From Perkinsus olseni (Eukaryota; Perkinsozoa; Perkinsida; Perkinsidae), in contig JABANP010000108.1 in NCBI GenBank assembly GCA_013115135.1, forward strand, positions 1-64,000: DNA of 64,000 nucleotides, written 5' to 3'. The stretch's first letter is position 1. Every line of letters starts with the position of its first letter. The notes under the pieces were generated by a model. The model saw only the letters and a list, made by a program, of their open reading frames with translations. It did not search any database and was not told the origin of the DNA. Position numbers and translations under genes: made by a program. Below, in pieces: positions 23,503 to 37,200 of this stretch.

Positions 23503-24520
23503 TTGCTAGTCGCCTGCTCCAGCAGGAATTTCGTTAGGAATCACTTCAAGTCCAGTTCTGTCTCCGCCGCCAGTGCCCAAGTTCATGTTGCCGGTCGCTT
23601 CAGCGGCTTCGACGATAAAGATGGCGGCATCCGTAGCGTTCGTGGCTGGCGGAAGGAAAAATGGATTTTCTCTCCTTCATTTCTTTTCTATCAGGAAATT
23701 AGGAAAGTAAGGAAACTTGCGAAGGAAAGAATAATGCAATTTTTCTGGGCGGCCTTCGGCCGCCTCCTTCGAGAAAAGCTATTTGCAGGGCAGTGCTTTC
23801 TGAGGCGGATCCTGATGCTTGCATCACTAGTAGTGATTCACTACCCTTGAGGAAAATCACCCACTGATCCCGATGCGTGAGTAAAATCGGGCGGTATGCT
23901 GAGTACGAAAGTCAGATTATATTACTCTGAGTATTATGCAAGATTCAAGGTGCTGATTCCTGAGCTCTGAGACTCTCTCTGAGAGAGTATTGATTCACGA
24001 TGGTGAATCAAACCCCCGCGATGCGAATCACAATTCGCGGCGACCCTCACGGGGGATGCTGATTCAAAACCCTGAGTAAAGTCTCGCAATCTTGAACTTT
24101 CGTCATTTTCCATAAAATTCGGAAGGTTAGGTCAAGTCGGAAAAATTGGAAGAAAAGCTTGCACCAGTAATTGAACCCGAGTCGAATTACTCAGATTGTC
24201 ACGTTGATGCGAGTGTGTAAGATACTTTAAGAAGGCGGTCGCCTAGGATAGAACCGGCGATCCCTCCGTGCATCGGAGTAGGTCGCTGATTGCGATGAGG
24301 CCAGAATCGCAGTTTTCGATCATCTAAATCCAGTCGTTTCCGAGAAAAATGGATTTTCGGCAAATCCATTTTGCGCTATCCACAAACGGAAGGAAAAATA
24401 AATTTCTATTTTTCCTTCCCTTCGCAGGAAAAATAGGGAGGAATGAGAGAAAGAATGGAAATTCCAGCCACCGCCGGTAGCGGCGGCGGCTTTTAAAGAA
24501 GCCTGACGGAGGGCACACCG
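23503..24520 (+). pseudogene. GGF family relic split by an insertion
   Basis: Bases 23520-23640 align with 12843-12970 of GGF member 2, reading RNFVRNHFKSSSVSAASAQV and GFDDKDGG. The end of the gene (GSGGGF, then the same 3' flank gacggagggcacaccgtgt) reappears at 24470-24520. The signal peptide is missing. About 820 bp of unrelated, hairpin-rich sequence separates the halves. Confidence 0.7.
23645..24465. mobile_element. MITE-like insertion in the GGF relic
   Basis: The insert is bounded by GTGGCTGG on the left (about 23648) and CCAGCCAC on the right (about 24462). These are inverted, with further T-rich similarity inward. It has no transposase. It holds many nested hairpins, for example TGATTCAC-gatg-GTGAATCA near 23995, ACTCTCTC-t-GAGAGAGT near 23973, and AAAATGGATTT paired with AAATCCATTTT near 24345-24371. 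Confidence 0.6.
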
Positions 24521-24547
24521 TGTGCATCGGTCGATCGGGAATGTGGG

Positions 24548-24781
24548 GTGAGGACTAACAGGTCGAAAACCCAACCCGAACTCACCTTCGTCACAGAAAA
24601 GCATCTTTGCAGTAAAACTCACCTTCGTCAACTGCCTGCTCTATTATATCCGTCCCTTCCAGTCTTACGAACGGTCGTTGCTCGTGATAAGGTTGAGCAT
24701 GCCGAGAGTGCAAGCCAAATTGGCTTAGCGAATAGTTTCGATCAGATGTTGGGCAGGAGAGTATTCGCGCATGCAGCGTAG
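24548..24781 (+). CDS. Short ORF, duplicate of 14844-15083
   Basis: A 77-codon frame keeps the pattern LPALxxPSLxVLRTxVAxDK and MLGxxVFxHA of its partner despite many silent and non-silent changes around it. No domain is recognised. It may be a relic. Confidence 0.25.
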   Translation: MRTNRSKTQPELTFVTEKHLCSKTHLRQLPALLYPSLPVLRTVVARDKVEHAESASQIGLANSFDQMLGRRVFAHAA

Positions 24782-24839
24782 TAAGCTGCAACTAAAAGCA
24801 GTGGTTCAATCATTAGGCATGACTAGAAAGCATGAGACC

Positions 24840-25125
24840 CCAATGTTTGCTGCAGCCATGCGCACGTTTCAACGGAAACACAACAATAATCAAGGGAACC
24901 AATACTGAATTACAGCCATGAACAAGACCGTCACCATCAGCCCAGGGAAGCGCTGACTTCCGCCACGACAGCGTCGTGAGCGATCCAGCAACTCGATTCC
25001 CCACCGCCACTGTGAAGTATCGCCCCAGGTTCTCCCCATGGCACGGGGATGCACCTGACGAAAAAGGTCGGTGATAGAGGTCGATGACTTCGAGGGTAAT
25101 ATTGTAGGGCTGGTTTCGGACAACC
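24840..25125. repeat. Dispersed ~300-bp repeat, copy 3
   Basis: This is the counterpart of 15130-15450. It includes the palindrome ACGACAGCGTCGT at 24965-24977. Confidence 0.7.
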
Positions 25126-25232
25126 AAGAGGGGCGACAACCGTGAGCCTAGCCCCACTACCCGATGCTATAGACACTGTATGATAAAGACTAGGCATAAC
25201 ATCACAATCAGAGTTCTCGCAAAGACGTTCAC

Positions 25233-28200
25233 TCACGTGTTCTCCTGCGATTTGGCAGTGCTCTCTCCCACACTCAATATCTCCACCTTCGACCCATCAC
25301 CAATCACACCGATCAAATCAGGTCCAACTCTACCAACTCGCAGTGGTGAGAACCCCATTTCATGCGTCCAGAGCGGCGCCGGGGTGCCCATCTTGAATAG
25401 AAAGATGGCGTTCTCACCAGCGGCCACCACCCTCCCACGAGACAGGCATGTAGCACCCGTGAGGCCCCTCACCATCCACGTCGATTGCATCACACATCTC
25501 ACGGCCGGCTGCTTCCGGATGTATCCAGCCCAGAGCTGCCCACCCGACAGACCGGCGCAGAAGGCCTCAGCCCCTGGGCTGATGGAGATGTCCATGACAT
25601 ATGACTTCTTGCTGCCATCACGAGCTGGAACGCTCGCCAGACGGGCCAGCCTAGCTGGTTGGGAAGTCTCTATTGGAATGGTAGTCCAGGCCAGAACACC
25701 CGAGGCGCTGCCCACCAGCACTCGCCTTCCTTTGAAGGCTGCCACCGCGGTGATCGCCTCTTCGCGGAACACTTCAAGTTGGATGTAGTCGACTTTCGTC
25801 TTTTCTGGATTCAGATTGTACACGCGTGCCCGGCCGTCGGAGAGGCCCACCACGATCGAGTCCAAGCCATCACTAGAGATGATAGTGACGCATTTCACTG
25901 AGACTGTCTCCGGGGCTGCCTCATGATAGCGTGTTAAGCCTTCGAGCCTTCCGTGCTCTCCTGGACGATACAGTACCACATCTCTGCTGCTAGCCACGGC
26001 GAGCAAACCAGCACGACAATCCATTCCCACCGGACTGCGTGGCACCATTGACCTCAGTCGAGCTCGAATACGCTCGTCCCAATCCACAAACCACACGGTA
26101 GCAGCGGAACCTTGCGTGATCACCACGCCATCGTCGGCCGAACCGAAGAACTGTATAGACGCGATGCCCTCCGTGAAGCGCATGGGTTCAGGTTCAAGCT
26201 TGGATTCCCAGACGCCGAGAAGATCCTTGCTGAGGCTCACGCCATAGACGCAGTCGTCTTCGGTAGCAGCCAGCAAACCGAAGACGGCTTCCTTCGAGGC
26301 TATTGGCAAAGGACTCAGTCTTGACAACGGCTGCGGCTTCTCGGTAGAGAAAACCCCAACGGCCGCGATGAGCTCGCATAAGTCAGTATCCACCACCATC
26401 ACAACCCCAGTTGTGGTACCAATGAAGAGATGCGGTGAAGACATAGCGACCGAGCACAGAGAGCCTGAGGAGGATCGTCGAGAGTCTCGACGGGTCCTGC
26501 GGAAACTACCAGTGAATTGGTCGGGGATCACCACTTCGTTGAAGGCAAGACCCCAACCTCGCACTCTGTCTTCCTCGCTCCCCTCCTCGGACGTCGCCAA
26601 CTGCCACATTATTACAGACTCGCTTGTCATAGTTACGAACTCCATGGCCGACAATGGATTCACAACCTAGGACAAAAACATACACCTAATAGACGGAGCG
26701 AAGCGAAACATGATTGCCGTACAATCTCCACATCCAAGTCGCCTGGTGTCCTCTCTGGTAGCTGCAGGCTCGCTGTTGCTAGGATCTTCGCCTCTTTGCA
26801 CGTTCCCGTTCGAGGAAGGCCCCACACGACCAGCTGAAGCGGTATCGTACAGTGCGATAACAACCGAACAGGATCCCGTATCGGAAAGGACGCAAGGGGA
26901 AAACAGAAGCATGACAATATGGACTCCATATTATGGAGAGACGAGGGTGCTCTACTCAACTGGCGAAGACACATTTTAGAACAATCTTGTGTGGTCCACA
27001 CTGCGGAGCAACGTTGCTAGTTGCTCCGCAACAGTGCAAAGTAATGTTGATACTTGGACGGTGCAACAGTGGCGGTGGGCGTCAATTGAGCGCATCGGAG
27101 GTTGATTTTGGGCGAGCTCATAATGAGTTCCCCCACAATTAAGAAAGGTCTCATGACGGTGGTTCTCACATTCCCGACACTTTGATCATCTCCTGAGGTC
27201 CCTCGACTGCACGATAGCGCCAGACTGTCAGCCAAAAGCTTGCAGGATTTACTGCCTTCGGGTAAGTGGGTAACCGACTGACACGATACCACTCCAATCG
27301 CAACACCAGCTAGAAATGCAGCTGGCTTTAACAGGGAAGGAGAACATTGCAGTCGAGGCAAAGGGAGAAAGCTTTGGTATGACGAACCACCATCAATTAT
27401 ACGGCAGAAACTCCAATAACAAGTAACTCACCAGAGGCTCCACGAACTTGGACATCTTCCTGTCCCCTTCCTCACCATCCTCCGCTGACAAAGCGATCCC
27501 AGCCTCCACAAGGTCCCACACGACCATCCTGCGCCCATCATCAGCCGAGGCCAGCAGAGTCCGCATCGTCAAGGGGCTCAAGTCAAGAGACGTTAGTTTC
27601 CGCAGTCCGACCACGCTGTCCGGTATGATCAGATAGGTGTCGCGATCCTCCACCAAGCTGGCCAGATGGACCCATCGGTGGCAAGCCGTCGCTAGATGAC
27701 CCAACTCACTCAGCCACAGTACGACAGACCCTCCGCCACAGAAACGCTGGTACGTAATGCTTCCAACTGCTTCGCTCCGCTCAACTTTTTCGACATTTTC
27801 AGCAACCGGTATCTCCACGGGTCTTTCCTCGGCTTCCACAGTATCATATTGAATTATCTCCTTAATTGCTTCGCTCCGCTCAGACGTTTTCACTACATCT
27901 TCCATCATCACCGGAGCTTCTTGTCGATCATCTTCGTCCTCATCAAACGAATGGAACAATCCCCGTCCCTCCACAGTAACCCTCTCAACCCCCGACACCT
28001 CAGCAATGGACTCAACCGACTTCTTCTCAGGGACGCCCAAGCGATCTGTCGGCTCTACACTCTCGAACAGGTAGGGAAAGGACCATAGGCAGACCTCGGT
28101 GCTACTGGCCGTCAGCAATAGCTCACCAACGGCGAAGATATCTCGTCTGAAGGAAGCTTAATCACACCGACACTCAGGCAACCTCAGCTCCGATGAATGG

Positions 28201-31200
28201 TATCAGTAAATCAAATCAATTTCACTAACCCTCTCGCTTGCGGACTCGGCCCATCACAATCGGCGAGCATTTTCCCACCATTCTTGCTGGAAAAAGTTGG
28301 AAGCACTGCGAAGCCCCATGGCGCCGTCCTACGGAGGGAAATGGTGAGCATGATAGGTTTGTTCCCCGGGCCGGTGCAACGGGTCGTCGCTGCGAGCCTG
28401 AGACATCTGACGCTGCCAATCGCCCCCAACCCCACACCCACCTACATCTCTATAGTAGTCGCTGACCCTCAGCTGATGATCGAGGTGTCCTGCCGTGATT
28501 ATCTTCCGCCCATCCGTCCCCTTCAGAGTAGCACTCATGTGGAGGGCAGTGACCATACCCTGAGAGAGAGTCGGGAGAAGCATGCCAATCGCAAGGAGCT
28601 CACAAACGAAATTTCGGCACTTATTGACACATGAAAAACAAATTCTGTCTTTTCTCTTGCGGTAATGGCACTCCGATGAAGAGCTGCAAAACTCGCTCTA
28701 TGAGATCGGAGATCTTTAAAGATGGCAAGTTGGGTTGAATAACGAAAAATGTGGTATTTTACAACTCTGGCGTCCATTTTCAGAGCTCTCCCCTCCAAAT
28801 CAGCCAGAGGCCATGCTTACCGCCATAACACAGTTAATAGAGTGCTCCAGGAGACCAGAGTCTGGATCGTATACTCGTACCCAGGAGTCACTCAGGCCCA
28901 CCAAGAGAAGGACACCGTCCGCTGAGAACTGATGAGAACACTCAGTCACATCGGGCGGTAGTGCCACAACGATAACCGAGACTTCATGAAAACCCCTGCA
29001 GCAGAAATTCCGTTTTTTGTGGAGAAAATGATGCTATCGGTCTCTGAGCCTAGTGAGACGAATACGTTGACGAGAAACCACGAGAAACCTCACCACGAGA
29101 AACCGGAGTGCATGTGAATGTATTTTTCATATCGCGGGCGAAGTTGACTTTTTCTTCACGATCGGGGGAAAGTACATATCCCCACCGCTAAAGCGGAGAC
29201 CGGATGTTTCATCACCCTTCTGTCCTAGCGACCGCCCAACCCCACATGAATGTTATTAATTTATTCTAGGCGAGGGAAGACTTATCGATCGCTTGATCGA
29301 TTTGGATTGATGGAAGTTCGAGGATAGCTCATTTCTCACCGTGTAAGTCGTAATCGCAGCGGTGGCTTTCTGCATATGGTTCACTTTCAGGACTCGAGAA
29401 GTCTCTAAGTCCGGAAGCTGGGCGAGTGCGATTGCCCTCTCGTGTGAGTACAGGGCGATCATAGTATGATGACGGGAGGCGGGGCGAAGAGCGAAGGTGG
29501 GTGGCTGTATCTAAACATTCCGGCGACTGAAAAAGCAATGCATTCGAAACACTAAGCCGGGTCCCCTATTCCTCGAAATTCCATGAATAATTCCGGGATG
29601 AGCGGTTCGATGAGTCCAGAGAACCATCGGCAGCTAATTTCTTTGAAAAGTGTTCCATATAAATGAAAAGAGGAAAATTCCCGGAAAATCGAGCACCAGA
29701 GGAAAATTCGGAACGTTCGCCATCAATGAATGCCACTCCTCCAACACAGCACTCACTTGCATATCTTCCTTCGTCGAAGGAACTACGGGTAGTATTGGCT
29801 TGGACACGACCGAGTCTGGACACCTCGTCGCCTCGAACTTCCTAGCCTCATCATGGACCACGACACGGCCCGTGGTGTCCCCAGATAGCAGCAATGACGA
29901 TGACGACGATACCGACGCGAACGACAGGCAAGTAACTCGAAACAGTGGATATTCGAAGAGCTGCTGGAAGTGCTTCTCACCAGAATTCGCGTGGTGCTTC
30001 AACTCGAACATCGGTGATGATGTCCTCGTGTGCTCTCCGACAGCCGAGATCTCGAAAATCATCACGGCGCCAGACTCGAACCCAGCAGCGAGCAGAGGGG
30101 CCTCGTCCTCCTCAACGGCTATGGACCGTTGGAAGGCCAACGACGTCGGGAGATCCTGAGACATGAAGACAACAACGGTGCTATAGTGAATTCACACTCA
30201 GGATTGCAGTGACAATCGGGAGGAAGCGATCCGAATAGCCCTACAGGCTCAGCTTTGAACTCGAGTAGAGTTCTCGCAGTTCCATTGGCGATTTCCCAGA
30301 CACGCATGCAGCCGTCAGCTGCCGCCGTACAGAGTTTGGTACCGCAGGACGACACAGCGGCGCAGCGGATCTCACTCTTGTGCGATCGGGACACCACTGT
30401 GTACCTGATAAAACTCGCGATACAGCGGTTGACTTCACAGTTAATTCTGATACTTTACGGAGCTTGTACAATCGGCAAGCCGAATCTTGCTGACTCGGCG
30501 AGGCGATTCCCGTTAGTGGGTCCCCGACGTTCGGGTCATGAATGAGAGTCTCCCGAATTCCATATTTACTTGGAAAGCCTCCCACTCACTTGCATGCTTC
30601 CAAGTCGAGCACACCAACGCTACCATCCCCAACGGAACAGACGAGCTGGAGATCATCGGGTGTGAGGTCCAACCCATACACTGGCCCGGGCAACTGACAA
30701 GCACACAGTGCTCGGCACTGAGTGCGGATATATTGTTCGGCTACTATGCTAAGCATAGTATGCTTGCTAGTAGCAACTTGCTACCGTGCGCTTTGACACT
30801 CTAGAAGCCCGTTACAGACGAGAGTCGTGTTTCGCTAGTCTCATTCACTCTTACCAACTTCGTCTCACATTTCACTCATCCTCAATCTAGATAATATTGG
30901 AGAACGGTCTCTGTTGTTCGATAAAAAGGGAGTGGAACTGCCCCGACCTCGCATGATGAGTCAAGAGGAGCGGCTAGGGGCTATCGAATTGTCGATTATT
31001 GAGTCAGTCACCTCCAGCAGACGCTCAAAAAGTCAGAGGAAAAATCACGCTCGTTGGAACAAAAGCTACAGCAAATGTGCTTGAATTTGATCCCACCAAT
31101 GAGCCATGAGATGAGCCGCGCAATCTTACCTTAGCCTGCATATAGTAGTTTGTGAAGTCCAACGGCCATACCCTGATGTAGCCATCGGCACCAGCAGTGC

Positions 31201-34200
31201 ACACGAAGCCTTCGGTGACGGTGATGGCCCAAATAGGACAACCGTCGTCGTAAAGGCGGTACCTGATTTGTACCGAGTCGCTAATTCATTTACATTGAAG
31301 CAATTTGAGAATGATCTGATTCTTTTGTCATCAATAAGATTGCGAGGAGCAAGGCAGCTCATCATTAGCGAACACGCTGTGTTCGGGTTGTGTTCAACAC
31401 AACAAAGAGAGGGTAGCGATCAAAATAATCCTCAGAAAAGGTAGTCCTCATACAGTGATTATCGGCCCTCAATGACCTGCTGCTCTCGCACCATTCGTGC
31501 TTCGAGGTTCTAGCTTCATAAACTTTAACAGCAAGCTTCATTGCTCTCGGGAGAGAACTCGTCTTTTGACGGCTCAGTGTTGTCTCTTGTTTGTCTTTTG
31601 TTTTGTCGGCCTTCGTAGTGTGTGGCTACGTCAGAGCTCACTGACTGAAAACGAAGGCCCGCTCAGGCGAAGGAGCCGATCCCCTCATTAGCCTCATTGA
31701 TAACGATCGGTGAACTTATCACATTCGTCGCATTGACGGCATTTGGAATGCCTCCAGTCACGCCGCTATCCCCATCAACGCGGAATCGGAGCCTTCCACT
31801 TGAAGGGAGGCGCTCCAGGTGACTGAAGTCAGTCTATTAGACTCAAGTATTTGCGATATGGCAGCCAAGACTTCACCGCTCAACACTCCTTGAGCTTCAT
31901 TAGCCTCAGGAGCCTCGCCGATTAGCTTGTTCCCACAGTAATGCCGATGGTCCATCGGCGATGGATCAAGCATGTCGGCGAACAATGACAATGATCCCGA
32001 CGCGGCGATCTTCTGGAGGCGATTACTGATAAGGCCGGCTTCGGGCCTTTGATTTGCGGGCCTAACGGTCTCGGGGCTGCCCATCGCCACCATGACGGCC
32101 GCACGAGAGAGCCATTGACCAGAGAGCCAAAGAACCCTTGGACCAACCCAAGGCATTGTCGTAGTGGGAGTGACGACCTTCTCTGCGGAGCCTGCGGATG
32201 TATAGAGGATAGATAGAGGTCAGCTAGACCTCTCACAGAGTCCAGGAGGGCAATCGCCAAGGGCATAGAGGACTCTGAGGCCCCCATGGCTAGTCCGACG
32301 AAAGTGTATCACGTACCGTCAACGAAGATTCCTGAAATGAGGCGATTCCAGGTGCCCTTGAACGGTAACGTTTCGATAGAGAGAATCAACGGCCCCCATG
32401 AGGTTCTGGAAGCTACGGGGTGAACCAATTTGACCTTCGAGGGATATGTGTTGTCGATTCTCAGGTCGAAACTCTTCTTGTCGTCCTCCAACCGAATTCT
32501 CCCAGCGGTTCTCCCTGCATGTTTCACCGGCACGCGAACCTCTGGAGCAGCCTCGCCCTGACGCTGAACTTGGCCGGCTTTCTTGCAATCTTAAATCAGC
32601 GTCCTAGAGGGTGTGCCGTCAGCAGTAAAAATCAGCTATTAGGAGATCGGAAGCATCAGAGAGGGCGGTGATCCACTCATAACCAGGGCGTTCTGAGATG
32701 CATCGAAGTATATCTGACCCAGTGTAATTCACCATTCATCGCTGTAGGACTTCCAGCAAACCGTCATCGATCGTCCTGGACAATTTGTCCATCAATTACT
32801 GGACACTGATACGCCATACAATTACGGACCTCGATGGCGAATTACGACAGTCGGCATTATGGCATTACAAATCGTAGAATACTCAAAAGCGACTTGAACA
32901 GCGAGAATTAGTGTGTGGAAAGATGAGTCACAACTGGAGGGTTATTTGCGATCAAAAATTAGCCACGGTACGCAATAATCCTACAGTAGGATTCCTACTT
33001 ACACATTTTCAACCTGCCGGGTATTGTAGTGCAGCTGGATGACTCTACCACACGCGGTAGCTACGAAAACTCGGTAATGCAGAATCGCCACTTCCTCCTC
33101 CTTGCCGTCAGCGTCCTGTGGTACAGCACCGGCCGGTCGAAGGCTTTTACTCGCTGAGGAAAGGAGCAGCTGCTATCAGACTTTCTCATTCGCGGTCGCA
33201 TTGATTTTGGCTTAGTAGCACTTGTTCTGCTAACATTCATAAGGCATGCGTTTTGAGTTGCGCTGTTCATCGTTCAACCCGAATTCGACACCCCAACGGG
33301 TGATCCAGAGCACCAATAGAATTTCGCGTCGACAGAGCAAGTCACATTCGAATCTTTGGTTTCAAACGCTCGAAAGCTACCGTCGAAATCAAGGTCGGTA
33401 AAAACCGTCTCTCTGGCCAGTTGGTTCAACTGCACCGACACGCCTGCAAGATGTTGATCCTTCACACGCCAGAAGCGAATATTCTCGAAGCCGCAGGAGA
33501 CAATGTTGGTGTGAGCTGATGGACGGAAGGGGGAGAATCTTAGAGCTTGGATGGGCCAAGCCCCGCAGACCTGACCAGAACGAAGCATCATCAGTAATCG
33601 ACTCTATACGGCGAGCGGGACTTGACGTATATGACTTTATATCATCCGGAAAGCCAGAGCCCTACAGCAACAGACTCGATGCAGAGCGGTTACTGTATCA
33701 TATTCAGAAGAGGATTATTGAATGGAGAGTAGCAAGAATTATATCTCCGCTACGACCTTCGTGTCTCGCTATAACAGGATATCGATGGGTGAGATAACAG
33801 GGAAAGCCGAGCGTCGAGAGGCTAGTTATCGCGTGTAACGGGATAACGACACAACAGGAGAGCGTAATCGGAGTAATGAAGGAATGAATCTGAAGTTCAC
33901 GACTTGATGCGTAGAAATCCACTACAGACCAGCTCCGGCCTGAGTGACAGATGACGAACCAAGCGTATCAAGTCTGGTAGCTCACATGTTTGGCAATAAG
34001 CTCCGCTTGCGACTTGCAAGCAGAGAGCTTCCCTCGTGTAACGGCAGGAGGTGGAATGTTCCATACACACAGCTGCTGTTGCTTCCTTTGGACATCCTTG
34101 CCGAGGATGCAGATACGGCGAGAGTCGGGATCCGAACAGATATCTTCGATACCTGACTCAAGCGCGGTCGGAATAAACCAATAAGATTCTTCGACCGAAG

Positions 34201-37200
34201 CGACGCGGTCCGCGTCACGCGGATGTGTCAATGCGTGCATGGATAGACGCAAGTGGCTCTGAGCAGTTACATACAACTGCTATGTTCTTCATACCAAAAC
34301 ATTGGCTATGTTATGTACTAATAGTAATATATCCAGCTGGTCCGAGAACATTTCTTTTTTTCGGTAGGATAGTTGCGAGACGAGGATAATGCCTACCGGC
34401 CAGCATCGGGCATGATATCACGCAAACAGGAGCCTCGCTGACACTTGGCCTCCACAGTCGCACAACGGGTGGGTCACCTAAACAGTCTATACACACCTTG
34501 CCGAACAGTCACCTCCTCACCCGACTCCGCCGTGAGGATCGTGTTACCGGCGTCGGCGCCGGCAAGGCATGACACAAGACCGCAACCCGTTATGAGGCTT
34601 AGCTCAGTGGGGCTCTGGGAGTCCAGTGATGATAGCGACAAGTGGCCGGCTGATGACGAGCACACCGAGGGTCGGGGCATGGATGCCTGAGAGTGGCGGG
34701 TAGAGACCCTCATGACAGCTACTATCGACTGTATTGTATCGAATACAGACAGCAGTGCGGAGGACACCATCGTTTATTGGGGTGCGAGCGAGGCGGCGCC
34801 CTTTGGCTCGATTCATAAAGTAAAACGCCGAAAAATGACGATGCTCCCTTCGATGAGCTTACTTGGTCTCGAACCCAGACTGCGAATCTCCGCTGTCCGG
34901 CTGTTGTTTTCCTCGGATTTGACGTAGCCTTACTACTCAGCTGCGGCCTAGCGCAGAGCACTTGCTTCAACTCTAACGGTTGAACGGTGAGCTGTGGGCG
35001 TTCCGACAGAAGCGGCAGGGCAGGAATGTTGGGGTTGGCCTGCAGAGGAGAGGACAATTCAGGAGTGATGACAAATAATTACTCTTATGTCCTGGCATTC
35101 AATAATCATTCAAAGTCGCCTTACTACAGTCGGCAAAGTCAGAAGGTGCAAAAGGAAAATTCCGTTCCGACCAGCAGTGGTTACTCAGCATGACGAGCCA
35201 GTCCTATTAATTGGGCCAACGAACTCAGGAGGCGTCCGCTCATACGAAATCGCTAAGAGGACGGGGTCACATATTTCTAGCTTGCCCTTGCTGCTCGTAG
35301 AATCACCGCTATGCGCACAGAGTTATAGCAAATGATGAAAATGAACTACTTCGACGATGGAGGTCACCTTATTCTCATCGGCTTTCCCTTCTTCCTGCGG
35401 ACTAACGATAAATGGGTCGGTAGTTGATGGTAATCGTGAGGTAGGCTCTAATCGAGTCAGGATGCTATCGGTCGTATCAGATCCTTGCTTTGTATCTACC
35501 ATAAAGACACCATCTCCCGTCCTCGTGTTATGCCAGCTCACAGATCATGCATCATCACGAACTCGTCGAGTGGTGGCTAGATCTCAGTCGAATCTACCCA
35601 TCACTACTAGCCCATCCGACTTAACATGTGATGTATCATGATAATATCTGTAACCTGTTTAAATTTCATCTCTAAACTCCCCTTAGTTGACGAGAAACGG
35701 AAAATTTTTGAATTTGCCTAAGAAAATGCACGCTCCTTAGTGATTCTTCGCTTTTTCTTGAGAGCGTTGCTAGTGATTTACTAGCAACGCTCTCAAGAAA
35801 AGCGATCAGCGCGGAGCCAATTCTATCGAGTAACGAGAGAGCCTCATCTGCGTTATTAGACGCTAGTGAGCAAACCACTCTGCATCGCAGTCTCCTATCG
35901 CCGTATCACCGCTGCAGCTTACAGCGTGGTCGTGCGAGTTTTCACGCCGTGACTCAAACGTCAACCTTCCCGAGCATTAAGAAGCGGCCTTGCTCGATGA
36001 CACGTGAGAAACAGCTGTCTACCATTAATTCTCATGACCACCTGGACTCTGGTATATCGATTTTTGAGAAAATCCTCTTTGCTATAATTTCCAGCCCTGC
36101 TATCTCTACCCTCCACTCACGACTAGCGCATGAACACGTACCATGTTTAGTCGCCTTCGTTATCGGAACTTCTATCCATGCAGCTTCTGTCCCCTGCTTG
36201 TGCGTCAACTGCATCTCCCTCGGCAGGTCTTCCATAAGGTAGTGATTGTCACTCGTGAAAATACCACGTAATAGCAGTGACGCACCAACCTGGATGCTCT
36301 TCACAAAGTGAACCTAACCATCATGCATTCCGTCACTGCGCCTCGAAATTAGCCTACATCAGGCAGCAGGTGCTTCGGTCCCGAGACCTTCCCCCGTCCA
36401 CCGGTGGTCGGAGAGTAGAGAGCGATAACTCCACTTATGTAAACGCAGAGAATACACCATCGATCCACAGGTGGATGCACTGGACACTGTATGGTTCTCG
36501 GCGCCTGGACTTTTGTCGTCTTGAACCTGAACCCGGCAACCAAGCATGTAATTGTGTCAATCAATCTACAGTTCTCAGCGGAGCGAAGCTATCGTAGCAG
36601 AGCAGAAGGCGAGAATCGAGACATGAGATGGAGCGAGAGAGGTTGCCCACATATTTGAAAGAGATATCCGCAGGTTGTTTCCGTCAGATGCCTCCACATC
36701 AATGTGGATGACAAAGCATCGGTCAGCAATCGTTCGCATCATAATGTACGCGTAGTTACCTAGAGAGAAGACAGTTTGTGGAGTCTGTAGACTGCGAGGA
36801 GTCCCAGTCGATGTATATTAGAGATTACCTATACTCGTGATTTATGCTCAAAATAGCTTCTGCCATGAAATACCATACACTCAGAGAACGGCAAGATGGC
36901 GTGAGGGATGCGGTAATGAATATGGCACCCCACATCGACTCTGGATGCCCTCATCATGCCAATCCGGACGTTTTTATGACGAGGAAGCACAAGGGTTGCC
37001 ATACTCCACCGTGTAACTCTTTGAAGATACGCAAAAAGCTAACGCCGAACCACTAGTCCTACGGGAGAGGCCCTACTAGTAGCAGTCGGCGAGTCAGGCA
37101 GTAGGCGCATGTATCCATCAGGGGACGTGGGCGCCTCGAATGACAGTCAATTTATGCCATAGCACTCTACCACCAGAATCGTCCCTAGGCTTACCAGTAA

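Larger units (their letters stand above)
24560..31954. repeat. Segmental duplication, copy B
   Basis: This is the direct copy of 14840-22646. Homology ends at 31954, exactly in the palindrome GCCGATGG-T-CCATCGGC (31943-31959). Copy B is continuous with the 5' exons of the WDR90-like gene, so it is likely the original 3' half. Confidence 0.9.

Noticed and set aside
24230..24310. tRNA-like segment with GGTTCTATCC on the minus strand
   Set aside because: No cloverleaf can be formed. It lies within the MITE-like insert.
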